Origin: Streptomyces sp. NBC_00554
GTDB lineage: Bacteria; Actinomycetota; Actinomycetes; Streptomycetales; Streptomycetaceae
Reading direction: 5' to 3'
Assembly (NCBI RefSeq): GCF_041431135.1
Contig: NZ_CP107799.1
Span: 8,060,001 to 8,124,000, forward strand
Length of the DNA stretch: 64,000 nt
Numbering within the stretch: position 1 is the stretch's first letter; each line of letters begins with the position of its first letter. A program made the translations under genes and the position numbers. Below are positions 25,024 to 33,723 of this stretch, piece by piece. The notes beneath the pieces are model-generated. The model saw only the letters and a program-made list of their open reading frames with translations. It was not told the DNA's origin and searched no databases.

Positions 25024-25838
25024 GACACCTCTCCCAGGCCCGAGTTGATCTGAGCGGCGTGCGGCCTGCGGCGCAGCGCACGCCGGTTGGAGCGCTCCTT
25101 GAGGATCACCTTGAGCACCCGGATTCCGTCCCGGACGGCCCGCAGATTGCTGGAGCCGTGGATGCGGAGGTACTCGTGGCTCGGGATCTCCTGGACCTTG
25201 AGACCCGCCTTGACGACCCGGATGTTCATCAGGGTCTCGACCTCGAAGCCGGTGCAGTCGAGGTCGATCTTGTCCAGGCAGTGCCGCCAGAACGCGTTGT
25301 ATCCGTAGCAGAGGTCGGTGTAACGCGCGCCGAACTTGGCGTTGACGGCCGCGCACAGCACATGGTTGCCGAGTTTGCGGATCGGTGTCATGTCGGACGT
25401 GCCGCCGCCGTTGGCGAACCGCGAGCCCTTGGCGAAGTCCGCCCCGGACACCAGCGCCGAGACGTACGACACGATCTCGTTGCCGTCGGCCGAGCCGTCC
25501 GCGTCGACCATCACGATGATGTCGCCGGTCGACGCCTCGAACCCGGTGATCAGGGCATCCCCCTTGCCCTTTCCGCGCTGCTTGACGACCTTGACGTCGG
25601 GCCACAGTCCACGGGCCACTTCGACGGTGTCGTCGGTGGAATTGCCGTCCACAAGAACCACTTCATGTATCCAGTCGGGAAGTGTCTTGAAGACGTACGG
25701 AAGATTCTCGGCCTCATTCATGGCCGGAATCACCACACTCACCGGTGGCGCAATGGCCAGGTGAGAGGAGATCGGTCGGTATTTGGCGGCCATGGTCGGA
25801 TCTTGGCCCGAAACTGCTGGGCGCAGAACTGAGCTCAT
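25020..25838 (-). CDS. GT2-family glycosyltransferase, DPM1-like
   Basis: A 272-residue transferase similar to dolichol/polyprenyl-phosphate sugar synthases. It shows VSVVIPAMNEAENLPYVFKTL, VDGNSTDDTVEVARGL, GKGKGDALITGFEASTGDIIVMVDADGSAD (DxD), and RIRRKLGNH-like helix residues followed by CYGYNAFWRHCL and FEVETLMNIRVVKAGLKVQEIPSHEYLR. It probably makes a polyprenyl-phosphate sugar for the locus. There is no membrane domain of its own. The ATG at 25838 is favoured over the longer frame to 25919. First gene of the four-gene operon; a 370-base leader region precedes it. Confidence 0.88.
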   Translation of the reverse strand: MSSVLRPAVSGQDPTMAAKYRPISSHLAIAPPVSVVIPAMNEAENLPYVFKTLPDWIHEVVLVDGNSTDDTVEVARGLWPDVKVVKQRGKGKGDALITGFEASTGDIIVMVDADGSADGNEIVSYVSALVSGADFAKGSRFANGGGTSDMTPIRKLGNHVLCAAVNAKFGARYTDLCYGYNAFWRHCLDKIDLDCTGFEVETLMNIRVVKAGLKVQEIPSHEYLRIHGSSNLRAVRDGIRVLKVILKERSNRRALRRRPHAAQINSGLGEVS

Positions 25839-26210
25839 GAGTCTGGTCCCTCTCGTCCGGTGGACCGCCCGCCCCTGGGCGGTCCGGCTCTTTGTCCGGT
25901 TCGAAAGGGGGGTTCTCACTTACGGCATAACGAAATAGATCTCCGTGCGTGCCGGGTGAGCTGGCAAAGCTGCCGGCTTTCAGAAAACGCAAAAGCCGGT
26001 CGCGCGGACGACTCGGCACAAGTGGTCACCGAGCACGGCACCCCCCTACCGCGCCCCGCTCCGGGCCGTCGTCGCGATCTTGAGCCCTCCCCTAGATCGC
26101 ATATGCGTTGATGACCCGATGCGGGTGAGATGTACGACGGTATTGATGAATGAGACCGTATGGCAAGACCTGGAACGAAGGCCTCACGTTTTTGATGGTT
26201 TGACCGTTAC
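25839..26210. other. Control region of the glycan operon
   Basis: A gene-free 372-base stretch with noticeably more A/T than its surroundings. It holds a perfect hairpin GGACCGCCC-GCCCCT-GGGCGGTCC (25862-25885), 24 bases before the GT2 start and so in its leader or promoter. A second stem, CCGGCTTT/AAAGCCGG, is at 25973-25999, and the palindrome CGCATATGCG at 26099-26108. The last 110 bases, after the FemAB-like stop, contain no strong terminator. The promoter of the four-gene operon should lie here, but I cannot place a convincing -35/-10 pair. Confidence 0.5.
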
Positions 26211-27305
26211 CTAATGCCTCGAACGGATTTTGCCCATCCGCTTGAGGATCCTGTCGGCCGGCTCGAACAGCTCCGGCCGGGCCAGCACCGCATTGCGCAG
26301 TGCCCGGACCGGGGCGCGGCGCGCCCGGTGCCCGATGGCGATCGGATGACGCCGGGTCACCCACCCTTCCGATACGGCGAGTTCCCGCGTCTTCAGGGAG
26401 TCCTTGTATTCCTTCTGGCCGCGCCCAAGATCCAGATATGCAATTCCGTCGGCGGCGGCCGCCTCGGCCATGCGCAAATGCAGGATCAGCCCGGGGGAGT
26501 ACTTCGAGAACGCCGGGTCGTACGCCGGGAACCAGCAGGCCAGAACCCGTCCGGAGCGCAGCCCGAAGTGCCCGGCGACCGGCCTGCCGTCCGCGTACAG
26601 CACCGACAGGATCCCCGCGAACTGCTCGGAGCGGGTGTGGAAGAGCTGCTGCACCAGATGCGTGATCCAGGGGTGCGCGAAGCGGTCGCTGCGCCCGGTC
26701 CTGCGGTACTGCGCGGACTTCCAGTCCATCAGGGTGCGCAGCGCCTCGGGGTCGCGCTCGTCGTGGACGTAGCGCACCTCGCCGGCGTCCCGGCCGAGCT
26801 TGCGCTCCTTGGCGAGCGTCGTCCTGGTGAACTTCGGTGACCGCTCGCGCAGTTGGCTCAGATACGTCTCGTACCCCTGGTCGACGTCCATGACCGGGGA
26901 GGGGAAGGTGCCGGAGGCGCCCGCCTCGAACGGCGCCTGCCCCTCCACCAGATGGTCGAACTCCCACACGGCGAGCCCGCAGGCCCGCAGCAGCTCGTGG
27001 GCGTCCCAGGCGAAGCCGGGCCGGTGCACGACACCCTGGCAGTCCGAGACGCCGATGCCGACGGCCCGGCCGATGCCGGCTCCGGTGCGCTGGAAGGGGA
27101 AGTACGCCACTCCCTCGCCGTTCTCCCGCACGACGGCGATCCGCACGCCGCGCCGGCAGCGGCCCACCGCGAGTGCGAACTCAGGGGACAGGAACGGGTT
27201 CGCCAGCTCGGGCGAGCCGTTCAGATGGGCCTTCGACTGCAGGGCGGTCCACGCCGCCCGGTCGGTGGCTGTCAGCTCGCCGGGACGGTACACGCTGATG
27301 TCCAC
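26211..27305 (-). CDS. FemAB/BioF2-like GNAT acyltransferase
   Basis: A 364-residue protein of the peptidoglycan-bridge/FemAB-type GNAT group (Acetyltransf_6). The C-terminal fold is clear: GILSVLYADGRPVAGHFGLRSGRVLACWFPAYDPAFSKYSPGLILHLRMAEAAAADGIAYLDLGRGQKEYKDSL, with the conserved late DLGRG motif. Such proteins add amino-acyl or acyl groups to polysaccharides and occur widely in exopolysaccharide loci. The start is GTG at 27305, one base after the stop of the membrane gene, so coupled. It probably decorates the glycan made by the downstream operon. Confidence 0.85.
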   Translation of the reverse strand: MDISVYRPGELTATDRAAWTALQSKAHLNGSPELANPFLSPEFALAVGRCRRGVRIAVVRENGEGVAYFPFQRTGAGIGRAVGIGVSDCQGVVHRPGFAWDAHELLRACGLAVWEFDHLVEGQAPFEAGASGTFPSPVMDVDQGYETYLSQLRERSPKFTRTTLAKERKLGRDAGEVRYVHDERDPEALRTLMDWKSAQYRRTGRSDRFAHPWITHLVQQLFHTRSEQFAGILSVLYADGRPVAGHFGLRSGRVLACWFPAYDPAFSKYSPGLILHLRMAEAAAADGIAYLDLGRGQKEYKDSLKTRELAVSEGWVTRRHPIAIGHRARRAPVRALRNAVLARPELFEPADRILKRMGKIRSRH

Positions 27306-27306
27306 G

Positions 27307-27741
27307 TCAGGAGGCCCGCCTACTCGAGGTACGGCCACGCAGGCGTCGTACCAGTACCAGCAGGAGCATGAGGGTGCTGAGCGCGGTGACGGCTGCGATC
27401 CCACCGGGCATCGACCACTGGTGCAGGGCCAGCATGCCCTGGGCCACCAGCATGTTGACGGCGCCCCCTCCGGCGACCGACGCCAGGACGCGGCCGAACG
27501 GTTCAAGGCCGCGCAGCGCGGCCGCGATGGCGGCCGACGGCGCGGCGAGCAGGAAGAACAGCGTGAAAGGGCCGCGCAGCGGTGAGTCCGCGTCGGCGAA
27601 CGCAAGAATCGCGCCGACGGCTCCCACGACCGTCGCGGCACCGGCGAGCAGCGGCAGCAGGTCCCTCCCCGGACCCTGCCCCGTCTCCTTCGTGGTGTCC
27701 GTGGTGCCTGATGAAGGTGTCTTCATACGTATGGTCTGCAT
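27307..27741 (-). CDS. Small polytopic membrane protein of the glycan locus
   Basis: About 144 residues with four hydrophobic helices: LLPLLAGAATVVGAVGAILAFA, PFTLFFLLAAPSAAIAAAL, VLASVAGGGAVNMLVAQGML and IAAVTALSTLMLLLVLVRRL. The N-terminus is polar and Thr-rich. No family recognised. The start is uncertain: ATGs at 27741 and 27726 are both possible, and the frame stays open to 27837. It is translationally coupled to the FemAB-like gene and may partner with it. Confidence 0.7.
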   Translation of the reverse strand: MQTIRMKTPSSGTTDTTKETGQGPGRDLLPLLAGAATVVGAVGAILAFADADSPLRGPFTLFFLLAAPSAAIAAALRGLEPFGRVLASVAGGGAVNMLVAQGMLALHQWSMPGGIAAVTALSTLMLLLVLVRRLRGRTSSRRAS

Positions 27742-27855
27742 TGGCGACTTTGCCCCCCGAAGCGCCGGATGCCGGGCTTCAATGTCGCGCAGCGTACGCG
27801 TGGCCGTCAAGATGCGGAAGCCGTTGGCGAGACTCACTCCGGTCCTCAGACAACG

Positions 27856-27888
27856 GTTCCCCGGAGGCGCCGGCTGCCTCCGGGGAAC
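27856..27888 (-). terminator. Terminator of the subtilase gene
   Basis: GTTCCCCGGAGGC (27856-27868) pairs perfectly with GCCTCCGGGGAAC (27876-27888) over a seven-base loop. It starts 28 bases after the protease stop codon (27917, leftward). Confidence 0.85.
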
Positions 27889-27916
27889 TGCCGCTCAGGT
27901 CAAGCGAGTTGGGGCG

Positions 27917-29125
27917 TTACGGGACGAGCTTCAGGAGCTTGTTCGGCGAGCCGGTGCCCGGGCTGGTGACCACGTTGGAGGTGGCACCGGCGACCAGGGC
28001 CGCGGAGACCTGCGCCGGGGTGGCCGAGGTGTGGCTCGCGAGGTAGATCGCCGCCGCGCCCGCGACGTGCGGCGTGGCCATCGACGTACCCGAGAGCGTG
28101 GCGGTGGCGGTGTCGCTGGTGTTGTAACCGGCGACGATCGAGGAACCGGGGGCGAAGATGTCCAGGACCGAGCCGTAGTTGGAGTAGCTGGCCCTGGCGT
28201 CCGTGCTGGTGGTGGCGCCGACCGTGATCGCTGTGGCGACCCGGGCGGGGGAGTACGAGGAGGCGTTGGCGTTGCTGTTGCCCGCCGCGATCGCGTAGGT
28301 CACGCCGCTCGCGATGGAGTTCGAGACGGCCGTGTCCAGTGTGGTGGAGGCGGATCCGCCGAGCGACATGTTGGCGACCGACGGGGTGGTGTGGTTCGCG
28401 GTCACCCAGTTGATGCCCGCGATGACGCCCGCGGTGGTGCCGGAGCCGGCGTTGTCGAGCACGCGGACAGCCACGATGTTCGCCTTCTTGGCGACACCGT
28501 AGGTGGAGCCCGCGATGGTGGTGGCCACATGGGTGCCGTGGCCGTTGCCGTCCTGCGCGACGCTGTCGCCCTCGACGGCGTCGTAGCCGTAGGTGGCGCG
28601 CCCGGAGATCTGGGTGTGCGTGATGCGGACGCCGGTGTCGATGACGTACGCGGTCACGCCGGTGCCCGCGGTGTCCGGGTAGGTGTAGGTGGTGGAGAGC
28701 GGCAGCGCCGCCTGGTCGATGCGGTCCAGGCCCCAGGGGGCGCTGGTCTGCGTGGTGTCGGTGAGGTGGACCGTCTGGTTCTGCTCGACCGTGGCGACCG
28801 ACGGGTCGGCGGCGAGTCTCGCGGCCTCGTCCGCCGAGAGGGTGGCCGTGTAGCCGTTCAGCGCGGCGCCGAACGTCTTCTTCACCGTGCCGCCGTACTC
28901 GTTGATCAGCTCTTTGCCCTCGCTCGAAGAGGCCTTGAATCCGGCCGCCTTCTTGAGCGTGATGATGTAGCTGTCCTTGACGGCCGTGGGGGAGCCGGCG
29001 GCGAGCACCGTGCCCTTGGCCGGTGCGGCCTGGGCGGGGAGCGCGGTGAGTCCGCCTACAAGGGCTGCGGTCGCCACGGAGGTTATCGCGGCGATCCGGA
29101 TCTTCTTGCTACGCAGTTGTGCCAT
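27917..29125 (-). CDS. Secreted subtilisin-like serine protease (S8) with I9 propeptide
   Basis: 402 residues. A Sec signal (KKIRIAAITSVATAALVGGLTALPAQA) is followed by an inhibitor-I9 propeptide (DSYIITLKKAAGFKASSSEGKELINEYGGTV ... VATVEQNQTV, about 50-120). The catalytic domain has Asp163 (VIDTGV), His196 (GHGTHVA), oxyanion Asn283 (AAGNSN) and Ser348 (GTSMATPH). It is closest to the proteinase K-like branch, with no C-terminal extension. It should be exported, self-processed and digest extracellular protein. Divergent from the SGNH esterase, with 310 bases between. Confidence 0.95.
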   Translation of the reverse strand: MAQLRSKKIRIAAITSVATAALVGGLTALPAQAAPAKGTVLAAGSPTAVKDSYIITLKKAAGFKASSSEGKELINEYGGTVKKTFGAALNGYTATLSADEAARLAADPSVATVEQNQTVHLTDTTQTSAPWGLDRIDQAALPLSTTYTYPDTAGTGVTAYVIDTGVRITHTQISGRATYGYDAVEGDSVAQDGNGHGTHVATTIAGSTYGVAKKANIVAVRVLDNAGSGTTAGVIAGINWVTANHTTPSVANMSLGGSASTTLDTAVSNSIASGVTYAIAAGNSNANASSYSPARVATAITVGATTSTDARASYSNYGSVLDIFAPGSSIVAGYNTSDTATATLSGTSMATPHVAGAAAIYLASHTSATPAQVSAALVAGATSNVVTSPGTGSPNKLLKLVP

Positions 29126-29435
29126 TACGAGGGAGTCCTCCTCGGGCAGCGGCGCCTGGGTGGGGCGCGCGCGTGTGGGGGTGCGCGGAGATCGGGCGCA
29201 CAGCCCGGAGTGTCGCGTTCCACCCCGGGTCGAGGTAAAGACTCGGTGATCTCCCCTTGCGACTCAAGGGAGTTGACCTCTTGTCACGACTCTGTCATGA
29301 GCACGTAATCAAACTCATGGTGAACACACAGGGTAGGGACCGGAAAGGCCCCGAAAGTCTTGGCATGGACACTTCCTGTCAACACGCGTAGCTGGTACGA
29401 AAGTTGTGGCAGAGATCCTGCTAAAGGGAGGTTCC
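29126..29435. other. Divergent control region, protease/SGNH esterase
   Basis: A gene-free 310-base stretch. It contains the inverted repeat CCCTTG-CGACT-CAAGGG (29254-29270) and a relatively A/T-rich segment around 29300-29420, where rightward promoter elements for the esterase are expected. I cannot assign a -35/-10 pair with confidence. The esterase has a strong ribosome site (AAGGGAGG) six bases before its ATG. Confidence 0.45.
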
Positions 29436-30245
29436 ATGAGACGTTCCCGAATTACGGCATACGTGACCTCACTCCTCCTCGCCGTCGGCTTCGCCCTTAC
29501 CGGGGCAGCGGCGGCGCAGGCGTCCTCAACCCTTGCGGCCACCGGCTATGTGGCCCTCGGTGACTCCTACTCCTCCGGCGTCGGCGCGGGCAGCTACATC
29601 AGCTCCAGCGGCGACTGCAAGCGCAGCACGAAGGCCTACCCCTACCTCTGGGCGGCCGCGCATTCACCCTCGTCGTTCAACTTCACCGCTTGCTCGGGCG
29701 CTCGTACGGGTGATGTCGTCGCCAACCAGCTGACCCCCCTCAACTCCTCCACCGGCCTTGTCTCCCTCAGCATCGGCGGCAACGACGCGGGCTTCGCCGA
29801 CGTCATGACGACGTGCGTGCTCCAGTCCGAGAGCAACTGCCTCGCACGCATCGCGACCGCGAAGGCCTACGTCGACTCGACACTCCCCGGCAAACTCGAC
29901 ACCGTCTACTCGGCGATCAGCGCGAAGGCCCCGTCCGCCCATGTGGTCGTCCTGGGCTACCCCCGCTTCTACAAGCTCAACGGCAGCTGCCTGACCGGCC
30001 TTTCGGAGGCCGAGCGAGCCGCGATCAACGGCGCCGCCGACTACCTGGACAGCGTGATCGCCAAGCGTGCCGCCAACCACGGCTTCACCTTCGGCGACGT
30101 CAGGGGCACCTTCACCGGCCACGAGATCTGCTCGGGCAGCGCCTGGCTGCACAGCGTGAACTGGCTGAACATCGGTGAGTCGTACCACCCGACCGCAGCG
30201 GGCCAGTCCGGCGGCTATCTGCCGGTCTTCACCGCCGTGGCCTGA
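29436..30245 (+). CDS. Secreted SGNH-fold lipase/esterase
   Basis: 269 residues. A Sec signal (MRRSRITAYVTSLLLAVGFALTGAAAAQA) precedes block I VALGDSYSSGVG (Ser44), block III GGND (Asn116) and block V SYHPT (His251). Six cysteines (61, 86, 127, 135, 185, 232) should form three disulfides, as in the Streptomyces SGNH lipase family (S. coelicolor SCO1725-type). Extracellular esterase, phospholipase or lipase activity is expected. The ATG at 29436 is decided by AAAGGGAGG; a GTG at 29406 is in frame. It converges on the kinase gene. Confidence 0.94.
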   Translation: MRRSRITAYVTSLLLAVGFALTGAAAAQASSTLAATGYVALGDSYSSGVGAGSYISSSGDCKRSTKAYPYLWAAAHSPSSFNFTACSGARTGDVVANQLTPLNSSTGLVSLSIGGNDAGFADVMTTCVLQSESNCLARIATAKAYVDSTLPGKLDTVYSAISAKAPSAHVVVLGYPRFYKLNGSCLTGLSEAERAAINGAADYLDSVIAKRAANHGFTFGDVRGTFTGHEICSGSAWLHSVNWLNIGESYHPTAAGQSGGYLPVFTAVA

Positions 30246-30250
30246 CCCTC

Positions 30251-30296
30251 CTAGTAGAGAGAGACGGAAGTCCTCTCTAGTAGGGAGAGCCGGAAG
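30251..30296. terminator. Short stem and 26-bp-period duplication at convergent gene ends
   Basis: TAGAGAG (30255-30261) pairs with CTCTCTA (30273-30279), the latter including the kinase stop codon. CTAGTAGAGAGAGACGGAAG at 30251 is repeated with two changes at 30277, so the last six kinase codons appear duplicated outside the gene. It probably serves as a shared terminator between the SGNH and kinase genes. Confidence 0.45.
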
Positions 30297-31911
30297 CGGA
30301 GGCCCCGTCCGACGGGGTCTCCGTCACGCAAGTGACCGAGAACGGCACCGAGTTGGACGTCGCCTGCACAGGGCTGCGGATCTCCACGCCGATCTTGTTC
30401 TCGTACGTCCCCGACTCGTCGTACGTCGTCACCACGACCGCCTTCTGCTGGGTCCTGCCGCCGCTCGCGGGGAACGACACGGTCTTCCAGCCCGGGTCCG
30501 ACACCTCGCCGGTCTCCGTCACCCAGCGGTACTGGACCTCCGCCGGCACCCGGCCGACCGTGAACGTCGCCGTGAAAGTGGGTGCTTGTGCGTCGGGAGG
30601 CGGGCAGGCGCCGGAGTAGTCGGTGTGCGCACCGGCGACCGTCACCTGTACGGACTGGGCGGGCGGCGGCGTGGTCGTCCGGCTCTCGCCGGCCGGCGGG
30701 CTGGTGGAAGGGCTTCCGCCACTCGCACCCTGATCGCTCCCGCTGTTGTTGTTCCCCGTCTCCGAACTCGCGCCGCCCGCACCGTTGTTGGTGCCGCCGC
30801 TGCTGATGGCGTCCCCTCCGCCGTCGTCCCCGTTGTCGCGGTTGATTAGGGCGTACGTCAGTCCGGCCAGCGCGAGCGCGAGCGCCACCATCCCCGCGAT
30901 CAACACGACGGCGGCGCGGCGATTGCGGTCGGGCCCCGGCGTGGCGGTGGTCGCGGGAACGGTCGCGCCGGCCGCCGGATAAGGCGTCGGCGGTGTTGAT
31001 CCGCGGGGATCCTGGGGGAACGCCGCGATCGTGGGCGCCTCCTGGCTCGGGGGCGGCGGGCCGAAGCCCGGGGTGGTCAGGGTGCCCCCCGCCGCGATGA
31101 TCCGCAGCTCGTGCTCGGCCTGCTCGGCGCCCAGCCGCTCGGCCGGGTCCTTGGCCAGCAGTCCTTCGATGACCGGGGCGAGCGGGCCCGCGCGGTGCGG
31201 CGTCGGCAAGGGCTCGTCGACGATGGCCCGCAGGGTGCTCAGCGGAGTGTTCTGCCGGAAGGGTGAGTTGCCCTCCACTGCCGCGTACAGCAGCACGCCC
31301 AGCGACCACAGGTCCGACTCGGGGCCGGGGGTGCGGCCCAACGCCCGCTCAGGGGCCAGGAATTCGGGCGAACCGATGACCTCGCCGGTCATGGTCAGCG
31401 CGGAGCTGCCCTCGACCATCGCGATACCGAAGTCGGTCAGCACGATCCGTCCGTCGTTCGAGATCAGGACGTTGCCCGGCTTCACATCGCGGTGCAGCAC
31501 CCCGGCCTCGTGCGCGGCACGCAGTGCGGCGAGCACCTCGGCGCCGATGTGCGCGGCACGCTGCGGGGGGAGCGGGCCCTCGGCGTCCAGCAGATCGGAG
31601 AGGGCGAGGCCCCGGATCAGCTCCATCACGATCCAGGGGCGGCCGTCGTCGGTGGCCACGTCGTACACCGTCACCACATTGCGGTTCGAGATACGGGCGG
31701 CCGCCCATGCCTCCCGCTCAAGGCGCGCGTACATCCGGTCGACGTCGTGCGCCGGGATCCCGGCGGGCGCCCGGACCTCCTTCACAGCGACCTCGCGCTG
31801 CAGCACCTCGTCACGGGCGCGCCACACCGTGCCCATGCCGCCTTCGCCCAGGGGCGACAGCAGTCGGTAGCGCCCCGCGATCACACGTTCACTGCCCGGA
31901 TCTTCGGACAC
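30277..31911 (-). CDS. Receptor-type Ser/Thr protein kinase (PknB-like)
   Basis: 544 residues. The kinase domain 14-265 is complete: glycine loop GEGGMGTVW, Lys44, catalytic HRDVKPGN (Asp142), DFG (Asp160) and an APE-like segment. A Pro-rich juxtamembrane linker follows, then one membrane helix (about 333-356, AAVVLIAGMVALALALAGLTYAL). A Ser/Gly-rich stalk leads to an extracytoplasmic beta-sandwich-like domain (about 430-530) with two cysteines. No PASTA repeats. It should sense an external ligand and phosphorylate cytoplasmic targets. It lies downstream of the metal-transporter operon on the same strand, separated by 58 bases. Ligand unknown. Confidence 0.93.
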   Translation of the reverse strand: MSEDPGSERVIAGRYRLLSPLGEGGMGTVWRARDEVLQREVAVKEVRAPAGIPAHDVDRMYARLEREAWAAARISNRNVVTVYDVATDDGRPWIVMELIRGLALSDLLDAEGPLPPQRAAHIGAEVLAALRAAHEAGVLHRDVKPGNVLISNDGRIVLTDFGIAMVEGSSALTMTGEVIGSPEFLAPERALGRTPGPESDLWSLGVLLYAAVEGNSPFRQNTPLSTLRAIVDEPLPTPHRAGPLAPVIEGLLAKDPAERLGAEQAEHELRIIAAGGTLTTPGFGPPPPSQEAPTIAAFPQDPRGSTPPTPYPAAGATVPATTATPGPDRNRRAAVVLIAGMVALALALAGLTYALINRDNGDDGGGDAISSGGTNNGAGGASSETGNNNSGSDQGASGGSPSTSPPAGESRTTTPPPAQSVQVTVAGAHTDYSGACPPPDAQAPTFTATFTVGRVPAEVQYRWVTETGEVSDPGWKTVSFPASGGRTQQKAVVVTTYDESGTYENKIGVEIRSPVQATSNSVPFSVTCVTETPSDGASASGSPY

Positions 31912-31968
31912 GGGTGTCCCCCATTTCGTATCCGTTGCGCATCCGCGTGATTTCTCCCCAAAAGTAGC

Positions 31969-33723
31969 TCAGCCGAGGACGGATGCCGCCCCCCTGAACA
32001 CCAATCCAGCCCCAAGGGCTACGACCACCAACGCCGATCCCAGCGGTGCGGTCCTCCGCAGGAAGGTCACGACCGGCCCGCCGGCCAGCCGCGGGCGCCG
32101 GGCCAGTGCCCGGGTCACCCCGTCGCCCAGCTTCACCACGGCGAACCCGGCCGCCGTGAGCGTCAGGGCCAGCCCGACGCCGTACGCGAGGACGAGGAGC
32201 AACCCGAACCACGCCTGCCCCAGCGCCGCGGCGCCCACCAGGACGACCACTGCGGAGGGACTGGGCACGAGCCCTCCGGCGAAGCCGAGCAGGATCGTGC
32301 CGCGGACGGTGGGGGCGGTGGGGTGGGTGTGGGTGAAGCCGCCGTGGGTGTGTTCGAGGAGGCGGGGGGTCCGCTTGTCCCGTGGGGCGGGGGCGTGCTG
32401 GTGGGTGGGGGACTTGGTGCGGGGTGCGGCTTCGGCGGACGCGTGGGCGTGCGCGAGGACCAAGTGGCGTTCGGGCTGCTCGGCGTGCTCGTGGCCATGC
32501 TCGTGCGGGTGGTCCGTTTGCGGGTGGCCATGGTCGTGGGCGTCGCCGTCGTCGTTCGCGTGACTGTGCGCGCCGCCGTGTTCGTGGTCGTGCGCGTGGC
32601 CGTCTCCGTGGCTGTGCGCGTGCCCGTGCTCATGGTCGTGCGGGTGCCCGCTCCCGTGGGGGTGTCCGTGCCCGTGCCCAGGTGCCCGGTTGCGCCAGGC
32701 CCGGCGTACGAGCGTGGCGCCCGCCAGCGTCACCAGGAGTCCGCTCGTCACGCCCAGCCAGGCGATCACGGAGGGCGCCGCGGCCGAACCGGCCGTGATC
32801 AGCAGGCCGAGGGCGACCACGCCCAGGGTGTGGGTGACCGTCACCGAGGCGGCCAGCGGCAGGACGTCACGCAGGCCCGCCCGGCCGCCGCGGGCCGCCG
32901 CCGTCGCGGCCATCAGGGTCTTGCCGTGGCCCGGTGCGAGCGCGTGCAGGGCGCCGAGGCCCACCGCGATGAGCAGGGCGAGGGCCGCGAAGCCGATCGT
33001 CAGGTCGTGGCGGGCCACCAGGGCGTCGAGCGCCTGTGTCCAGCGGTCGGCGCCGCGCGGGAGGACCGAGTCGGCCGGCGCGTCCCGGCCGTCCTCGACC
33101 AGCGCGGGGCCACCGGCCCGCACCCGCAGGGACGCGGACGCGGTGTCGGCCGGTGACGAGAGCAGTTCCTGCGGGTACTGGGTGAGCTGCCGCGACACCG
33201 ATTCCTTCGGTACGTCCGAGGCGGTGAGCGTCATCCGGTCACCGCGCGCGGTGATCTCCCGCCAGCCCGGCCCCTTGTCGGCTCCCGCGCCCCGGAAACC
33301 GACGTCCACGGTGTCCTGTTCGGGGAGCGCGGCCGTCAACCGGCATTCCACGCGCAGGGTGTTGAGCCCCGCCTGCCCGGGCCGCTCGCGCGCGACGCTC
33401 GTGCCGACGGTGAGCGGGACCTCGTTCCCGCCGACGGTGACCTCGCTGTCGCGCGCGGCCGTCTCGCACCGCTCGCGGGCCCAGTCCGTCATCCCCAGCT
33501 TCTTGATCTGCGGCTCGGCCTGCGTGGCCGGGATCTCCGCGAGGTCCTCGACATGGTCGACCCGCAGCTGTCCGGGGGCGACGACCAGACCGTCGTACCG
33601 ATTGACCGTGAAGTTGCCCAGCGGATGCGCGCTCGCTTGCCCGGAGGGGACGAGCACGAGCGCGCAGGCGGCCGTGAGGACGGCCGCGCAGGAGCCGAGC
33701 GCGCGGCGGAGTGTACGGGTCAC
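31969..33723 (-). CDS. NicO-family metal transporter with N-terminal secreted domain and His-rich loop
   Basis: 584 residues. A signal peptide ends QASA-HPLGNFTVNRY, so the mature protein would begin with His. An extracytoplasmic domain (about 34-225) follows. Then six or more helices include HALAPGHGKTLMAA and the NicO signature region. Between them is a cytoplasmic loop (about 345-460) containing long HGHGHPHG-like runs with more than 30 His. A C-terminal pair of helices has GLVPSPSAVVVLVGAAALGQ. NicO/RcnA proteins move Ni or Co, often outward. It overlaps the TPR gene by four bases and is the third gene after DUF4331. Metal and direction are inferred. Confidence 0.88.
   Translation of the reverse strand: MTRTLRRALGSCAAVLTAACALVLVPSGQASAHPLGNFTVNRYDGLVVAPGQLRVDHVEDLAEIPATQAEPQIKKLGMTDWARERCETAARDSEVTVGGNEVPLTVGTSVARERPGQAGLNTLRVECRLTAALPEQDTVDVGFRGAGADKGPGWREITARGDRMTLTASDVPKESVSRQLTQYPQELLSSPADTASASLRVRAGGPALVEDGRDAPADSVLPRGADRWTQALDALVARHDLTIGFAALALLIAVGLGALHALAPGHGKTLMAATAAARGGRAGLRDVLPLAASVTVTHTLGVVALGLLITAGSAAAPSVIAWLGVTSGLLVTLAGATLVRRAWRNRAPGHGHGHPHGSGHPHDHEHGHAHSHGDGHAHDHEHGGAHSHANDDGDAHDHGHPQTDHPHEHGHEHAEQPERHLVLAHAHASAEAAPRTKSPTHQHAPAPRDKRTPRLLEHTHGGFTHTHPTAPTVRGTILLGFAGGLVPSPSAVVVLVGAAALGQAWFGLLLVLAYGVGLALTLTAAGFAVVKLGDGVTRALARRPRLAGGPVVTFLRRTAPLGSALVVVALGAGLVFRGAASVLG

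Noticed and set aside
26092..26967. 291-residue frame overlapping the FemAB-like gene
   Set aside because: Shadow frame rich in Arg/Gly/Pro; the overlapping GNAT frame carries family motifs.
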